Below are positions 1 through 8,814 of a DNA stretch of 20,214 nt, piece after piece. Location of the stretch: assembly GCA_003427395.1 (NCBI GenBank), contig BFEA01000203.1:187617-207830 (forward strand), in the 5' to 3' direction. Positions within the stretch are counted from its first letter, which is position 1. Every line of letters starts with the position of its first letter. A program made the position numbers and the translations under genes. The notes under the pieces are model-generated. The model was not told the origin of the DNA. It did not search any database and saw only the letters and a list, made by a program, of their open reading frames with translations. This DNA is from Chara braunii. Its lineage: Eukaryota > Streptophyta > Charophyceae > Charales > Characeae.

Positions 1-83
<83 letters not shown>
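1..83. repeat. (TC)n microsatellite
   Basis: An uninterrupted TC dinucleotide array of about 41 units runs from the first base. The window also ends in a CT array, so both edges may be assembly breakpoints in simple sequence. No function is implied. Confidence 0.98.
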
Positions 84-84
<1 letters not shown>

Positions 85-519
85 CCTGCCTGCTCGCTAG
101 CACGTCGGCTTGGTCCGAACGACTGTACATACGCGCGCGCCGCGCATTTCCGTTTTTGCACCCACCCCGCCCGCTTCCGTTTTTGCGCCCGCGCCGCCCA
201 GCCATTCCTTGCGTCCCTGGTTCGCCAGCGATTTCGTGGGCCTCTCCTCCGCTGAGGCCTGGACCCCGCCTTGAAATCTGCGGTCCCACTGCCCGTTTGG
301 ACCCTGCGGTCCCGCTGCCCAATTTCGGCCTCCTCCGAATTTCGCTGGGCCCGCGACAGGGCATGTCGTCGGGCCCTCTCCATCCTTTAGTATGTATAGA
401 GATGAAGCGTAATGTGAGTGGATTATGCATGCCGAAATCTTGAGGTGAAAGGTCTGAACTTCTCTGTCGATATCTGCTGAAATGTGACCTACAAAAAAAA
501 AAAAAAGTTAGTCAGTTGA
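84..519. other. Non-coding flank, pyrimidine and GC rich, ending in an A-run
   Basis: No gene or known repeat is recognised. The first 300 bases are C-rich, with CG alternation near 133-144. The open frames here have no family motif and look like chance products of C-rich sequence. A 14-base A-run at 493-506 could be the tail of a plus-strand retroposon lying upstream, but I found no matching target-site duplication. Confidence 0.4.
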
Positions 520-2080
520 GGGTGACATTGCGAACGAGGGTCTCCACGCTCTTGTGGCTGAGACTGTGATCCAGGTCAACAGGTATTGCTCCCCCTCAAT
601 GCGGGTCACGAGATTGGTAAGACAGCTGCGTTTTGGCCCCTGCATCGTACACCCTTTATTTGGAACACCTTTACGAGATGATTGGAAACAGCCCCGATAT
701 TTCGGGCCTAGGATTTTCTTCGGCTGCATTCGCCAATCCGATTCTTTTGCTGATGATACAAGGGTTAGAAGAGCGAATGTCCACCAGCTTGACGCTCTCT
801 AAGGATAAATTCAAATCATTTGAAAGATTCGCTGGGGCAAAGATGAACCGATCGCTGTTGTTAGCGACCATTTCGTCAAACAGGATGGATGGGATATTCC
901 TATCTCTTTCTTTTCCCCGAAAATGCTCCTTTCCATTGGCGGGGAGAAGCACCTGCTGGAAACCTGGTCCAGCGTCCCTGTAAAATAGGGGTCGTCGCAC
1001 TCCACTCGACGCTTCGTCGCGTCACAGCCCGGGCAACCCTGACCGCATTGATTGCTTCCAGGAAGAAGGATTGAGTGCAGCACGCCCAAGCCTCATGAGA
1101 AACCCCTCCTTTACTCTACCAGGACGCCATTCTTTCTTTCGCCACCTATGCTGCAGGTTCAGTTCTCTCTGCAATCAGAAAATTCAGAATGTTGGCAGCT
1201 TGCAGAGGTGTTGCCTGCACCTGTGGATCAGTAAGACCCAGCCCTCCCACCATCCTTGGTCGAAGAGCTTCGAGCCTTCGACCATTTTATCCTTGGAATG
1301 GAGTCCGGATCATCGGCATCCGACCACCACAGGTACCCGGTGGTGGATATTCGTACTGCATCGAAGTCCTTTCTTCTTGGCATATGTAGCGCTGAAACGT
1401 ACCAGACGGCTAAAAGAAAAGCATTATTTGAATTTTTTTATGACAATTCTTTTCCCCATTACTCGGGAGGCAACCGACGGTTCGCCTCCAGCACCAGAGC
1501 CACTGCCTGTGTAAGCGCAGCCTCATCTGCTCCCATCTCTATTGCCCAGATATGGAATCCCACCCCCCTGCCTAAGAGTAGGGACATCCTGGTTGTTGCT
1601 GTTGGGTACCACCTCACTGCTAGCCGCTTTCTGAAGAACTGGAAGAGGACCACAGATTGGGCACCCATTATTCCCTGCTGACAAGAACTCGGCCTGCTAC
1701 ATGCCAAAGAATGTGTCTCAGTCCTCGACCAGCCCTTATTTGGTGATCGGCGAATATGGGATGCAGACGGCGAACCATTCCCCTGGAGAGGGCACAGATC
1801 AGCTTTCGGACTCCAATGGCTCATTTGTGGAGTTCGTCTGGTATGAGACCTCTACGACCGACAAAAGAAGCCTGAGAGAAAATAAGCTGATATTTTGAGC
1901 GATCTGCCGTATCCATTAGCCAAGCAGCAGCGACTACACGCTTGGGTAGCAGCGCTCACCCTGCATTGGGGAGAAATCCTGGAGGATGCAACAAATCGGT
2001 TAGGGGAGACTATAAGAATGACCTGGTTGACATTGGGAGAGTGGTTGAGGTCTATGAGCATGATGGTGTGGTAACATGTT
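520..2080 (+). pseudogene. Decayed non-LTR retrotransposon (LINE), reverse-transcriptase part of ORF2
   Basis: This is a broken LINE ORF2. The reading jumps between frames with internal stops, so it is a relic. Near 600-660 is a region resembling the LINE sequence before the catalytic motif (PSMRVTRLVRQ, then APASYTLYLEHLYEMI in another frame). Around 740-760 the residues FADDT correspond to the Y/F-A-D-D catalytic motif. Next comes a conserved helix-like segment (DKFKSFERFAGAKMN, about 803-846). Farther on, 1650-1830 reads as the post-RT region (FLKNWKRTTDW, then FGDRRIWDADGEPFPWRG and SAFGLQW). The usual endonuclease and 5' part of the RT are absent, as expected of a 5'-truncated copy. Boundaries are approximate and no target-site duplication was found. 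The FADDT segment and its flanks are the firm part. The region after 900 is placed by similarity of layout. Confidence 0.65.
946..980 (-). repeat. Dispersed repeat, copy 1 (inside LINE relic)
   Basis: On the minus strand this reads GGGACGCTGGACCAGG followed by TTTCCAGCAGGTG. The same motif recurs on the plus strand at 5388-5416 and twice at 5727-5841. Translated as part of the LINE relic on the plus strand, it includes CWKPGPASL. The minus strand of 5727-5781 gives CWKTGAASL, so the shared unit may be LINE-derived coding sequence. Confidence 0.5.
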
Positions 2081-2102
2081 TTTTTTTTTTTTTTTTTTTT
2101 TN
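2080..2102. repeat. Poly(T) run with one ambiguous base
   Basis: A run of more than 20 T residues ends in a single N at 2102, the only undetermined base in the window. The run may be the tail of a minus-strand retroposon insertion, or a homopolymer of uncertain length. No paired target duplication was found. Confidence 0.85.
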
Positions 2103-2763
2103 TAAATAACACCTGGGGTGGTGCCAGGTGTTGTTGAGGAGTGGGCTGCCACAAATGCTTTGTTTGACTTCGGCGAGCTGGCGTCCAGGAAAATTGCTAA
2201 ACGTAGACCTTGGACTCCCTCACAGGAACAGTTGCAGCTGATTGTGGTTCTGTGGACATCAGCATGGAAAAGGCTGCAGCGCAACATGATCTTGACTTTG
2301 ACCCTAGTATTTGGACCCTTGCACCGACCAATGCCCTTATGAAGACCACACCACTCCATCTCCTCTCGGCCAAAACCATAGACACAGCACTGCTGGAGCA
2401 GGATGACGTCGCATAGGACGTGAGAACAAGATGGCAGAACAGAAGATGGATCTTGATGGTCGTCAGGGGCTAACTGGACTCAACAGTCCACAACTTCTGT
2501 CGGAGAACAACCGAACCCTTGGATCGTCAACCTTCCACCATCACTGATGGGGTAAGACCATGCCTCCACCATATTCTCTATAGTCACCTGTGAGAACTTA
2601 GGTACGAGCCGTATGATGAGTGATGTGTGCAAGAAAGACAAAGAGTCAGATACATCATTTCTCATCACAACAGATAGAACCAGAAGGTTTGATAAACAAC
2701 TTTCGAAGTTTCTCCGAGCTGAATACATTGCAATTGGATGAGAAACAACCTGGTCTGCTTTGG
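2103..2763. other. Unassigned interval with a short hairpin
   Basis: No recognised gene. A perfect 9-bp inverted repeat (AACACCTGG at 2108-2116, CCAGGTGTT at 2124-2132) with a 7-base loop follows the T-run. The plus strand is open for 74 codons from 2118 and 68 codons from 2210. Neither has a motif I can name, and they overlap in different frames. It could be the 3' part of the LINE relic, but this is not demonstrable by eye. Confidence 0.35.
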
Positions 2764-2771
2764 CTCATCCT

Positions 2772-2930
2772 CTAGGCTACCAGCCGGGCCGCCCGGGTCA
2801 CCCTATTTTCCCAGGCGGCCTGGCCATGCAAGGACCAAGGAAGAAGGCCTCTAGGCTACCAGCCGGGCCGCCCGGGTCACACTATTTTCCCGGGCGGGCC
2901 GGCTGTGCAAGGACCAAGGAAGTTACCAGC
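2772..2930 (+). repeat. Tandem duplication of hAT copy A left terminus
   Basis: Two successive units of about 79 bp each start CTAGGCTACCAGCCGGGCCG and run through GCAAGGACCAAGGAAG. They differ at scattered bases, so the duplication is not recent. The outer unit abuts the 8-bp target duplication, so the element presumably either moved with a doubled end or had its end duplicated after insertion. Confidence 0.85.
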
Positions 2931-2970
2931 CAAAAAAAAAAAAAAAAAACCGAAAAAAGACTATGTTATG

Positions 2971-3607
2971 CAGGGGCGAGGTCCCACTAGCAACGGGATA
3001 GGATAGAAACGAGTTTGTGGGGCAGTTGAGTGACCCAAATCCTGCCGTGCACTACTCGTGATCCCACCGTCAGTATTTTACATGTATTACCCGGGAAAAT
3101 AAGGAGATCTTCGTTCCCCTCTTCCTCTCCTTAACACTGGGCATGCCCGTGCAAAGACAGCTTCCCACCAGAATCTTTTCAATCGGTCGGGGGTGTGGCC
3201 AACCCCAAACGAGGTTGGGGTCGGCCTTAGCCCACTGGATAGAAGATTTTCAGCATTTTACTTGCTGTTGTGCAATTATCTCATTGGCTGGGGCCCTCCT
3301 TCAATCACGGAGTATATGGAGGGTGTCAGGATCACTGCTGTCAGAAGTCGAGTTTATTCCAGAAAATGTGGCGGTTACTTTGTTCACTGTTTTTGCAACC
3401 ACCACCATCAGATCATTTGTGATCTGATGGCTGGGAAGCACACTGCTGTGATTTCCGGTGGGAGGTCTCTGTTTCTTCTTTTTTTTTTGGCCTTTTTCCT
3501 GTTTTCTCAGCCCAGAAATCCGTAATGAACTTGTCTGGCCGCTGTCACTCAGTGTCACACTGGATCGGCCACACTCCTATCCGACTGCTAATGGGACCTG
3601 GCCCCAG
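2971..3607. mobile_element. Harbinger/Tourist-like MITE nested in hAT copy A, CAG duplication
   Basis: The element is 2974-3604 (631 bp). Its ends are inverted: GGGCGAGGTCCCACTAG at the left, and GGGCCAGGTCCCATTAG read inward from the right. The similarity continues imperfectly for about 33 bp, through GGATAGGA. CAG flanks both sides (2971-2973 and 3605-3607). The uninterrupted copy B reads straight through this site (TATGCAG then AAAAATAAAC), which acts as a natural empty site. GGGC-type ends with a 3-bp CWG or TWA target duplication fit the PIF/Harbinger superfamily. CACTA elements also make 3-bp duplications, but their ends begin CACTA. Open frames inside (3143-3525) show no transposase motif. 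Confidence 0.82.
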
Positions 3608-3773
3608 AACAATAAACTGAACAACTTTTGCCTCAGGGTCACATTGGAATTCTATACCAAATGTAAAATAACAAATTTAAATAAAAAAACAATTTTATTT
3701 TTTTATTTTCTTATTTCTTTTTGGCCCAGCTGGGCAAGTGGACCCAGGCAACTCTGGTAGCCTAGCTCATCCT

Positions 3774-4037
3774 ACTACTACTAATTGCAAAAAGAGTTAA
3801 AGAAAAATCTGACAAAAGTCACAAAACCATAATTATCAACCCAGAAGAAACAGTCTTCTTTGAAGAGCAACAACCCCTCCCTTCGCTCCGTCCTCCCCCC
3901 CCCCCCAAAAAAAAAAGAGGTTTTAAGTCTTTTGACAATTCCCGCTTTTCACTCTCAGAAAGGGGAAAGTATGGGCGCTTTGGAAAATAAGACGTGGCCT
4001 CACCTTTTGAGGAAGGCAACATCATAGGAGAAATTTT
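3774..4037. other. Spacer between the two hAT-like copies
   Basis: No gene seen. It contains a C-run joined to an A-run (about 3894-3917) and A/T-rich sequence. The interval separates copies A and B by only about 270 bases. Confidence 0.5.
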
Positions 4038-4321
4038 CTCAACACCTAGGCTACCAGCCGGGCCGCCCGGGTCCCGGGTGGCCAGGCCGTCCAAGGACCA
4101 AGGAAGGTCCCAGGAAAAAAAAAAAAAAAAAAAAAAAAAATCCAAGAATAAACTATGTTATGCAGAAAAATAAACTGAAGAAATTTTGCCTCAGGGTCAC
4201 ATCGAAATTCTTCACCAAATTTAAAATAAAAAATAAAATGTAAAAGCAATTTTTTTATTTTTATATTTTTGGCCCGGCCGGGCAAGTGACCCCGGGCCAC
4301 TCTGGTAGCCTAGCTCAACAC
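4038..4321. mobile_element. hAT-like non-autonomous element, copy B, with 8-bp target duplications
   Basis: The element proper is 4046-4313 (268 bp). It has the same ends as copy A (CTAGGCTACCAG and CTGGTAGCCTAG) and is flanked by the 8-bp duplication CTCAACAC at 4038-4045 and 4314-4321. Internal order matches copy A and it has the same orientation: GC-rich subterminal stretch, long A-run (4115-4140), core at 4152-4222 beginning CTATGTTATGCAG and containing TTTTGCCTCAGGGTCAC, then T-rich sequence and a GC-rich right end. The left end is not doubled here. It has no coding capacity. Different duplications in A and B show two separate insertions, not one duplicated locus. Confidence 0.92.
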
Positions 4322-4693
4322 TCGTTAAACAGATGATCAAGACAGAAATATGCACCCTATGTGGTCAAAGTTCAAACCAAAAAAATGATAGCTGAGAGTC
4401 CCCAGGCAAAAGTGAAGAGATCATCAAGTGGTCTAGCATATAGATCAAAATTTTAGGGAATTAGGATCGACAGAGAGAGAGAAATATTAAATTACGAATA
4501 AAGGACTGACTGGCTTTTCATGCCATCTAATAATAGCCAACAGATCAATAGCACTGCAATCCCAGCACCAAACGACAATTGTGCCCCCCCTGAGAGCTTG
4601 AGGCAGGAGACAGAGTAGACGAAACATTCTGATTCGCAGGAAGCAGAAACACAAAACTCTCCAGAGTTCGTGCTTCGTGTCAGCGAACCCAAT
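4322..4693. other. Interval with no recognised feature
   Basis: A-rich anonymous sequence with a short GA stretch near 4471-4481. Open frames are short and motif-free. Confidence 0.4.
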
Positions 4694-4843
4694 AGTTCAA
4701 ATGGTAGTGCTGAAGGAGGGAATGAGAAGATAGTCAAATGGTGCAAAATAGATATAGTCACTTATAGCAGTTCAAATGGTAGTGCTGAAGGAGGGAATGA
4801 GAAGATAGTCAAATGGTGCAAAATAGATATAGTCACTTATAGT
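4694..4843 (+). repeat. Near-perfect 75-bp tandem duplication
   Basis: Units 4694-4768 and 4769-4843 start AGTTCAAATGGTAGTGCTGA and differ only at the last base. Such identity in otherwise decayed sequence points to a recent duplication, or to an assembly artefact. The joined frame reads through both copies without a recognisable domain. Confidence 0.95.
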
Positions 4844-4931
4844 GCTATTCAATTAGGAATCTAACGAGTGGCCGAGGCAAATAATAGACAGCAAAGGGAG
4901 GTGAGGAAGAAAGATGGAGTTGAGAAATTAT

Positions 4932-5082
4932 AGAAGACAAGTTGTGAAGGCCTCGGGGACATCCGTTAAAATTGGAACGATACAGAGAAAGGTAAATTAG
5001 CAAATGCCCCCTGTCAAGCAAGGATGACACAGATAAATCGAGAGGTGGTCCAAATTAAAGAAGAAAAAAAGAAGACAAGTAG
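4932..5082 (+). pseudogene. U6 snRNA retropseudogene with A-rich tail and 13-bp target duplication
   Basis: Bases 4945-5056 match plant U6 spliceosomal RNA over nearly its full length. Recognisable parts are CTCGGGGACATCCG, AAAATTGGAACGATACAGAGA (the catalytic ACAGAGA box included), AAGGATGACAC and AAATCGAG..GGTCCAAATT. Small insertions disrupt the middle (after GAGAAA and around the CCCCTG segment). An A-rich tail (5051-5069) follows. AGAAGACAAGTTG at 4932-4944 is repeated as AGAAGACAAGTAG at 5070-5082, a 12 of 13 match typical of LINE-driven target-primed insertion. I see no upstream USE or TATA element of plant U6 genes and no downstream T-run terminator, so this is a retropseudogene and not an expressed gene. 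Confidence 0.9.
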
Positions 5083-5726
5083 AAAAGCAGGAAGCAGCAG
5101 AAGACTCAACTCAGCATCCTCCTATGGAGGGAGAAAGCAGGAGGGAGACAGGACCTGAAAAACAGTACAGGACTTCCTTATTACTTCTGGCATTTCTCGC
5201 AGTTCAATAATGTGGACTATAAGGGACTAGTCTAGCCGTTTTTCAAAATAGAGGCAGGAGATAGTTTAGACTCTAGAGGCTGAATGGAGCAGCAGTACAT
5301 CCTTCCTCTGACAGGAAGTAATCATGCTGCTCCCTCAGGATTGATCCCTCGACCATAAAGGAACACGGCGAATGCATTGCTGATGTAAGGGATGCTGGAC
5401 CTGGTTTCCAGCTTCATAAGTAAGTGACTGTTTAAAAAAAAAGAAGAGAGAAAGACAAGAATTCAGTGCAGGTGTGCTGTAGAGGCATCATCTCCACACA
5501 CTTTCAACACTCCCACCATCACTCCCAAGTGCTGGACAATTCTTTGCTGCTCATTGAAAGCTAGATGTTGATTTCTGTCTATCACATCCCTGCAAAAATG
5601 TCTCTCTGGGCATGGTTCCCTGCGGCACAGCCTCACCCCCCCCCCCCCTACAGAGTGGCTTGGGCAGCGGGGGATTGGGCCGTTCCTTGATTCTCTGAGA
5701 AACTCTTGGATTCCATTCTTTGTGAG
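5083..5726. other. Anonymous interval with a dispersed-repeat fragment and a C-run
   Basis: Purine-rich to about 5130, then mixed sequence. A fragment at 5388-5416 (GGGATGCTGGACCTGG followed by TTTCCAGC) matches the dispersed repeat at 946-980 and 5727-5841. A run of 13-14 C residues lies near 5635-5648. No gene is recognised. Confidence 0.45.
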
Positions 5727-5841
5727 GGACGCTGCACCTGTTTTCCAGCAGGTGTAGCTCCCCACCAATATAGATTGGGGACGGACGCTGCACCCGCTTT
5801 CCAGCAGGTGTATCTAGTATCTACCCACCAATAGATTGGGG
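5727..5841 (+). repeat. Two-copy tandem repeat, about 56 bp, related to dispersed motif
   Basis: The units start at 5727 and 5783 with GGACGCTGCACC, continue with TTTCCAGCAGGTGTA and end in CCACCAATA..GATTGGGG. They differ by substitutions and small indels. On the minus strand the first unit reads CWKTGAASL, close to a stretch of the LINE relic near 946-980. Confidence 0.8.
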
Positions 5842-6243
5842 CCTTCCACAGAGATGCTAGAGGTGCCTGCTCATACCAGTGCGTCTAGCAGACCTGTGAC
5901 TACGAGTTTTAAAAGAACAAAAATGTCTCTCTGATGCAATGTTCCACGGGTCTTTCAGAACTCTCCTCCTCCCCAGTGTTCGCATGGCCAAAATGATAAG
6001 GAACCTGCTGCATATGGCTGAAGTGCTTCTCCCTGTCGTTCAGGTCTTTGAGTTTCTTTCATCTTTCCCTGAGTCGTACGTTGCTTGCTCCTGTGTGCAT
6101 CTCTTCACCTTGGCATCCGTCTCCCGAAGCTTTGCATCTGCATGTTGTCACGTTCCTTCCGGCTCTGCATCTGCACCGGCTCTCTAAAACCCTGATTGGT
6201 AGTGCTGCCATGGGCCTGCCAACTGCAGGCAATGGTAGTGCTG
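5842..6243. other. Interval with no recognised feature
   Basis: Pyrimidine-rich on the plus strand. Open frames at 5939-6187 and 6048-6464 show no conserved motif and overlap one another, so I do not call them genes. Confidence 0.4.
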
Positions 6244-6341
6244 AACCAGCATGTGACCAGAGTCAGCATTCTAAACATGTTTGGCACCAACGGGCAATGT
6301 TCGCACGAAACCAGCATGTGACCGCAGTCGTTATTCTCAAA
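6233..6341 (+). repeat. Degenerate two-copy tandem repeat, about 65 bp
   Basis: AACCAGCATGTGACC occurs at 6244-6258 and 6309-6323, followed by AGAGTCAGCATTCTAAA and GCAGTCGTTATTCTCAA respectively. GCAATG precedes both. The second half is diverged. Confidence 0.7.
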
Positions 6342-7513
6342 ATTAAACCATGGAGACTGAATCTGATGTCTCTCCACAAGGCTACACAACATGCACGGCA
6401 ATGCACGCAACAGACAGATAGGTCAAACCAAAGTCACCCAAGTGTTAGCACTACTGTTCAGTGATCGATATTTCGACTTCTTGCATGGGCTCACAACCTT
6501 GATTAATTCCTTCAACAATCAATCACTGCATGTACATGACAAAATATTTGATGAAACCACACCAAGACTTGTATGCCAGGTTGCCCATGCGCATAGATCA
6601 CAATGCAAATAGATGGAATGTCAAACGATTCATTGTAGTGTAGACAAAGAGCAGTGCAGCTATGGCTGCCCTGTCCTCTCTTCTCCAAACACAAACAGCA
6701 AAACTCCTTCCTTTTCTTTGATTTTACACTTCTTTTTCCCCTTCTGTTCATGGGTCTTACTGACTCTTACCTCTCATGAGACGCCACCCACCCACCCTTC
6801 CTCATGTCAATTTTCTCCGGTGCACCCTTAACCCCCCAGTCCTACCTCAGTGTCTACCACGGAGGACCATCACCCTTCTACCATCTTGGCGGGGTGACAG
6901 GACCGGGCAGCGGCTGCAGGCACCAGGGCTGCACAGGAACATGGCTCACCCCTGATTGAAGCATATGCTCGAACGAGCCCTCTCGTACAGATACTTCGGG
7001 TGCTAGGTCTAGTGTCCTCTCAACAGGCCCCGTGTGCGAACCGTTACTGCCCCCCAAACTTACCCGTCGCTCCCCAGTGTAGGGATCTAGTCGTGCATAC
7101 CCTAGGTATCACAGGCAGTGTCTCATGGCTTCCCCTAGCTGAGGTCTAACTTATGGCACCCCCCGAGCAACCCGGGTATGCCCACCTAGCCCAGCTGTTT
7201 TCGGTTGTTCTGGTCATGTTATTCTTATGCGACCTAGAGGTACTCTAGTGTTGCATACTAGTGAATACGTTCACCAAGTATGGGCAGAACCAAAGATCAA
7301 CCAATATAGGATGAGCATATATGCAGTGAAAGTCTGAGATATGGACTGACTCACACGGACGAAACTTACCCAGATATCACTCAACACACAAGCAATTGTG
7401 AGATGGTGGGGTGTGAAGCCATAAATAGACGATGCTTCAGCGCCGTACACCCATACACAGATGAATGGTGGGAGGAGAGACGATGGAGGTGGGAGATAGG
7501 GACATAGCCAGAT
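6342..7513. other. Anonymous 1.2 kb with no recognised gene
   Basis: 6342-6840 is A/C rich and short-frame only. 6868-7260 is GC-rich and distinctive, with several CTAG tetramers, but matches no RNA or protein family I can identify. 7260-7510 is ordinary. Nothing here supports a coding call. Confidence 0.4.
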
Positions 7514-7640
7514 GTCACCGAGATAGAACCCAGAGTGTCACCGATATAGTAGCCCAAAATGTCACCGAACAAAATCAGAATGTTGTTGACACAAGTCACC
7601 AATGTCGGAGATACAGAATCCAAATATAACCGATGTCCGA
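7514..7640 (+). repeat. Degenerate GTCACCGA repeat cluster
   Basis: GTCACC starts at 7514, 7537, 7561 and 7595. The first three copies extend to GTCACCGA. CCGATGTCCGAT near 7630 is a weaker echo. Spacing of 23, 24 and 34 bases suggests an eroded minisatellite. Confidence 0.5.
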
Positions 7641-7756
7641 TCTGTGATGCCGCCAGGTATCAATCCGAAATAATGTCTCGAATCCGGTAAGTGTCACATC
7701 TTTCTACCACCGAAGTCCAATCACTGAGCTCTGTCCATCTCGTATCCAAAGTCTCT

Positions 7757-7761
7757 CATCT

Positions 7762-7793
<32 letters not shown>

Positions 7794-7810
7794 AGAAGAA
7801 GAAGAAGAAA
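7757..7810 (+). repeat. (GAA)n microsatellite
   Basis: A GAA trinucleotide array with one early GAG/GAG-like interruption. The lysine-rich and phenylalanine-rich open frames overlapping it on either strand are products of the repeat and are not gene calls. Confidence 0.95.
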
Positions 7811-8692
7811 ATCCGAGAGGGGCAGAGGAGAGGTGGAAATGAGGAGTCAGCGCCCAGGCTCCTACCTGCGGATGCAAGCTGGTGCCTTGCCGCTGTCGAA
7901 GACCGGCCCGCGGAAATTAGCGAAAAGTTCGGCAACATCTCCTCTGTACAGGATGGATTGCTAAAGTTTTTCCTACCTAAATATAATTTACTCCCTCCAG
8001 AGAAAGTGCCTTTTCAAAATTTATACTCGGCCGAATAAGAAATCTGAAAACGATTTTTGACTTTACAGAGTTAAATTTTGAATGACTCTCTGATTTAGTA
8101 AAAAATTGGGAGAAGTAGGTTTCCCATATTTATACCAGAGACAAAATTTAACTAACTCTTTAGATTCGTAGAAATGTTGGTAGCGGGCCTACAAAAGACA
8201 TATCGGGTATGGTCGTGGCAGCAACAATTTTTCCAACCCAAGCAGCAGCACCTGATCCACACTCAGTCTCGGCGACATCCACATGGAGTCACATCTCTAC
8301 CTTCAAAATTGAGAAAGAGCTCTCAGTCTGTCAAACCTTGCTACGTCTGGACCTGGCGGGTTTCCAATTTGTTACTGCTCTAGTCGTCCAAACATCCCTC
8401 TAAGAAGTTGGTCATGGGGAAATGTCCGCTCGTAGCTATTTAGCAGGTTGAGGTCTCATTCGTCAATCGGAGCTAACCAGACAAATCACTCTACCAACTA
8501 AGAACGGTCATGCAACACGACCCATACAAGAAGAGTTCTCAATCTGTCAATCCATGTTATGTTTGAGCTTGCAGCATATGAACGACCGTGCACCTTGGTA
8601 CGATTATCACAAGCATTGCCAACAGGGGGTAAATCGTCCCTCTTTGTCCCTCTCCCTTTCTCTTATTCACCCTCGTTGCCTCCTATCTCACT
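7811..8692. other. Anonymous interval with a diverged direct repeat
   Basis: No gene is recognised. GAGCTCTCAGTCTGTCAAAC near 8317-8336 and GAGTTCTCAATCTGTCAATC near 8533-8552 are related, and the match continues into CTTGCTACGTCTGGAC versus CATGTTATGTTTGAGC. They lie about 215 bases apart and could be remnants of a duplicated unit or of two copies of one repeat. Minus-strand TTAGTTGGTAGAGTG near 8484-8498 resembles a tRNA A box, but no B box follows. Confidence 0.4.
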
Positions 8693-8814
8693 GCACCCGG
8701 TCCGACTCTCTGCTCAAGTTCACTCCACCCATCATGCCGAGCAGCGTGGTAGTGCACCCGGTCCGACTCTCTGCTCAAGTTCACTCCACCCATCGTGCCG
8801 AGCAGCGTGGTAGA
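8693..8814 (+). repeat. Near-perfect 61-bp tandem duplication
   Basis: Units 8693-8753 and 8754-8814 start GCACCCGGTCCGACTCTCTG. They differ at one internal base and at the final base. This is similar in size and identity to the 75-bp duplication at 4694-4843. Confidence 0.95.

Larger units (their letters stand above)
2764..3773. mobile_element. hAT-like non-autonomous element, copy A, with 8-bp target duplications
   Basis: The element proper is 2772-3765. It begins CTAGGCTACCAG and ends with the inverse CTGGTAGCCTAG (one base, an added C/T, separates the longer arms). Both sides carry the same 8-bp duplication, CTCATCCT, at 2764-2771 and 3766-3773. An 8-bp duplication with short inverted ends is characteristic of the hAT superfamily. 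Inside are GC-rich subterminal sequence, an A-run (about 2932-2949), a core starting TATGTTATGCAG, a segment TTTTGCCTCAGGGTCAC, then T-rich sequence. The left end is duplicated in tandem (unit of about 79 bp, 2772-2850 and 2851-2930). The core is split by the nested element at 2974-3604. Without the insertion and extra left end it would be about 280 bp, matching copy B. There is no transposase, so it would need one supplied in trans. Confidence 0.9.

Noticed and set aside
1071-1514. 147-codon plus-strand frame as a protein gene
   Set aside because: It overlaps other plus frames across the decayed LINE, and the LINE-like residues move between frames. It is a by-product of the relic.
6868-7270. 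Possible organellar or ribosomal RNA fragment (CTCTCGTACAG, CTAGAGGTACTC)
   Set aside because: Only short look-alike strings match. No ordered blocks of any rRNA could be followed, unlike the clear case at 9929-10072.
7691-8038. Lysine-rich 115-codon frame
   Set aside because: The lysine run is translation of the GAA microsatellite. No domain lies on either side.
8484-8520. tRNA gene or SINE head on the minus strand (TTAGTTGGTAGAGTG)
   Set aside because: Only an A-box-like string is present. No B box or acceptor pairing follows at the right distance.
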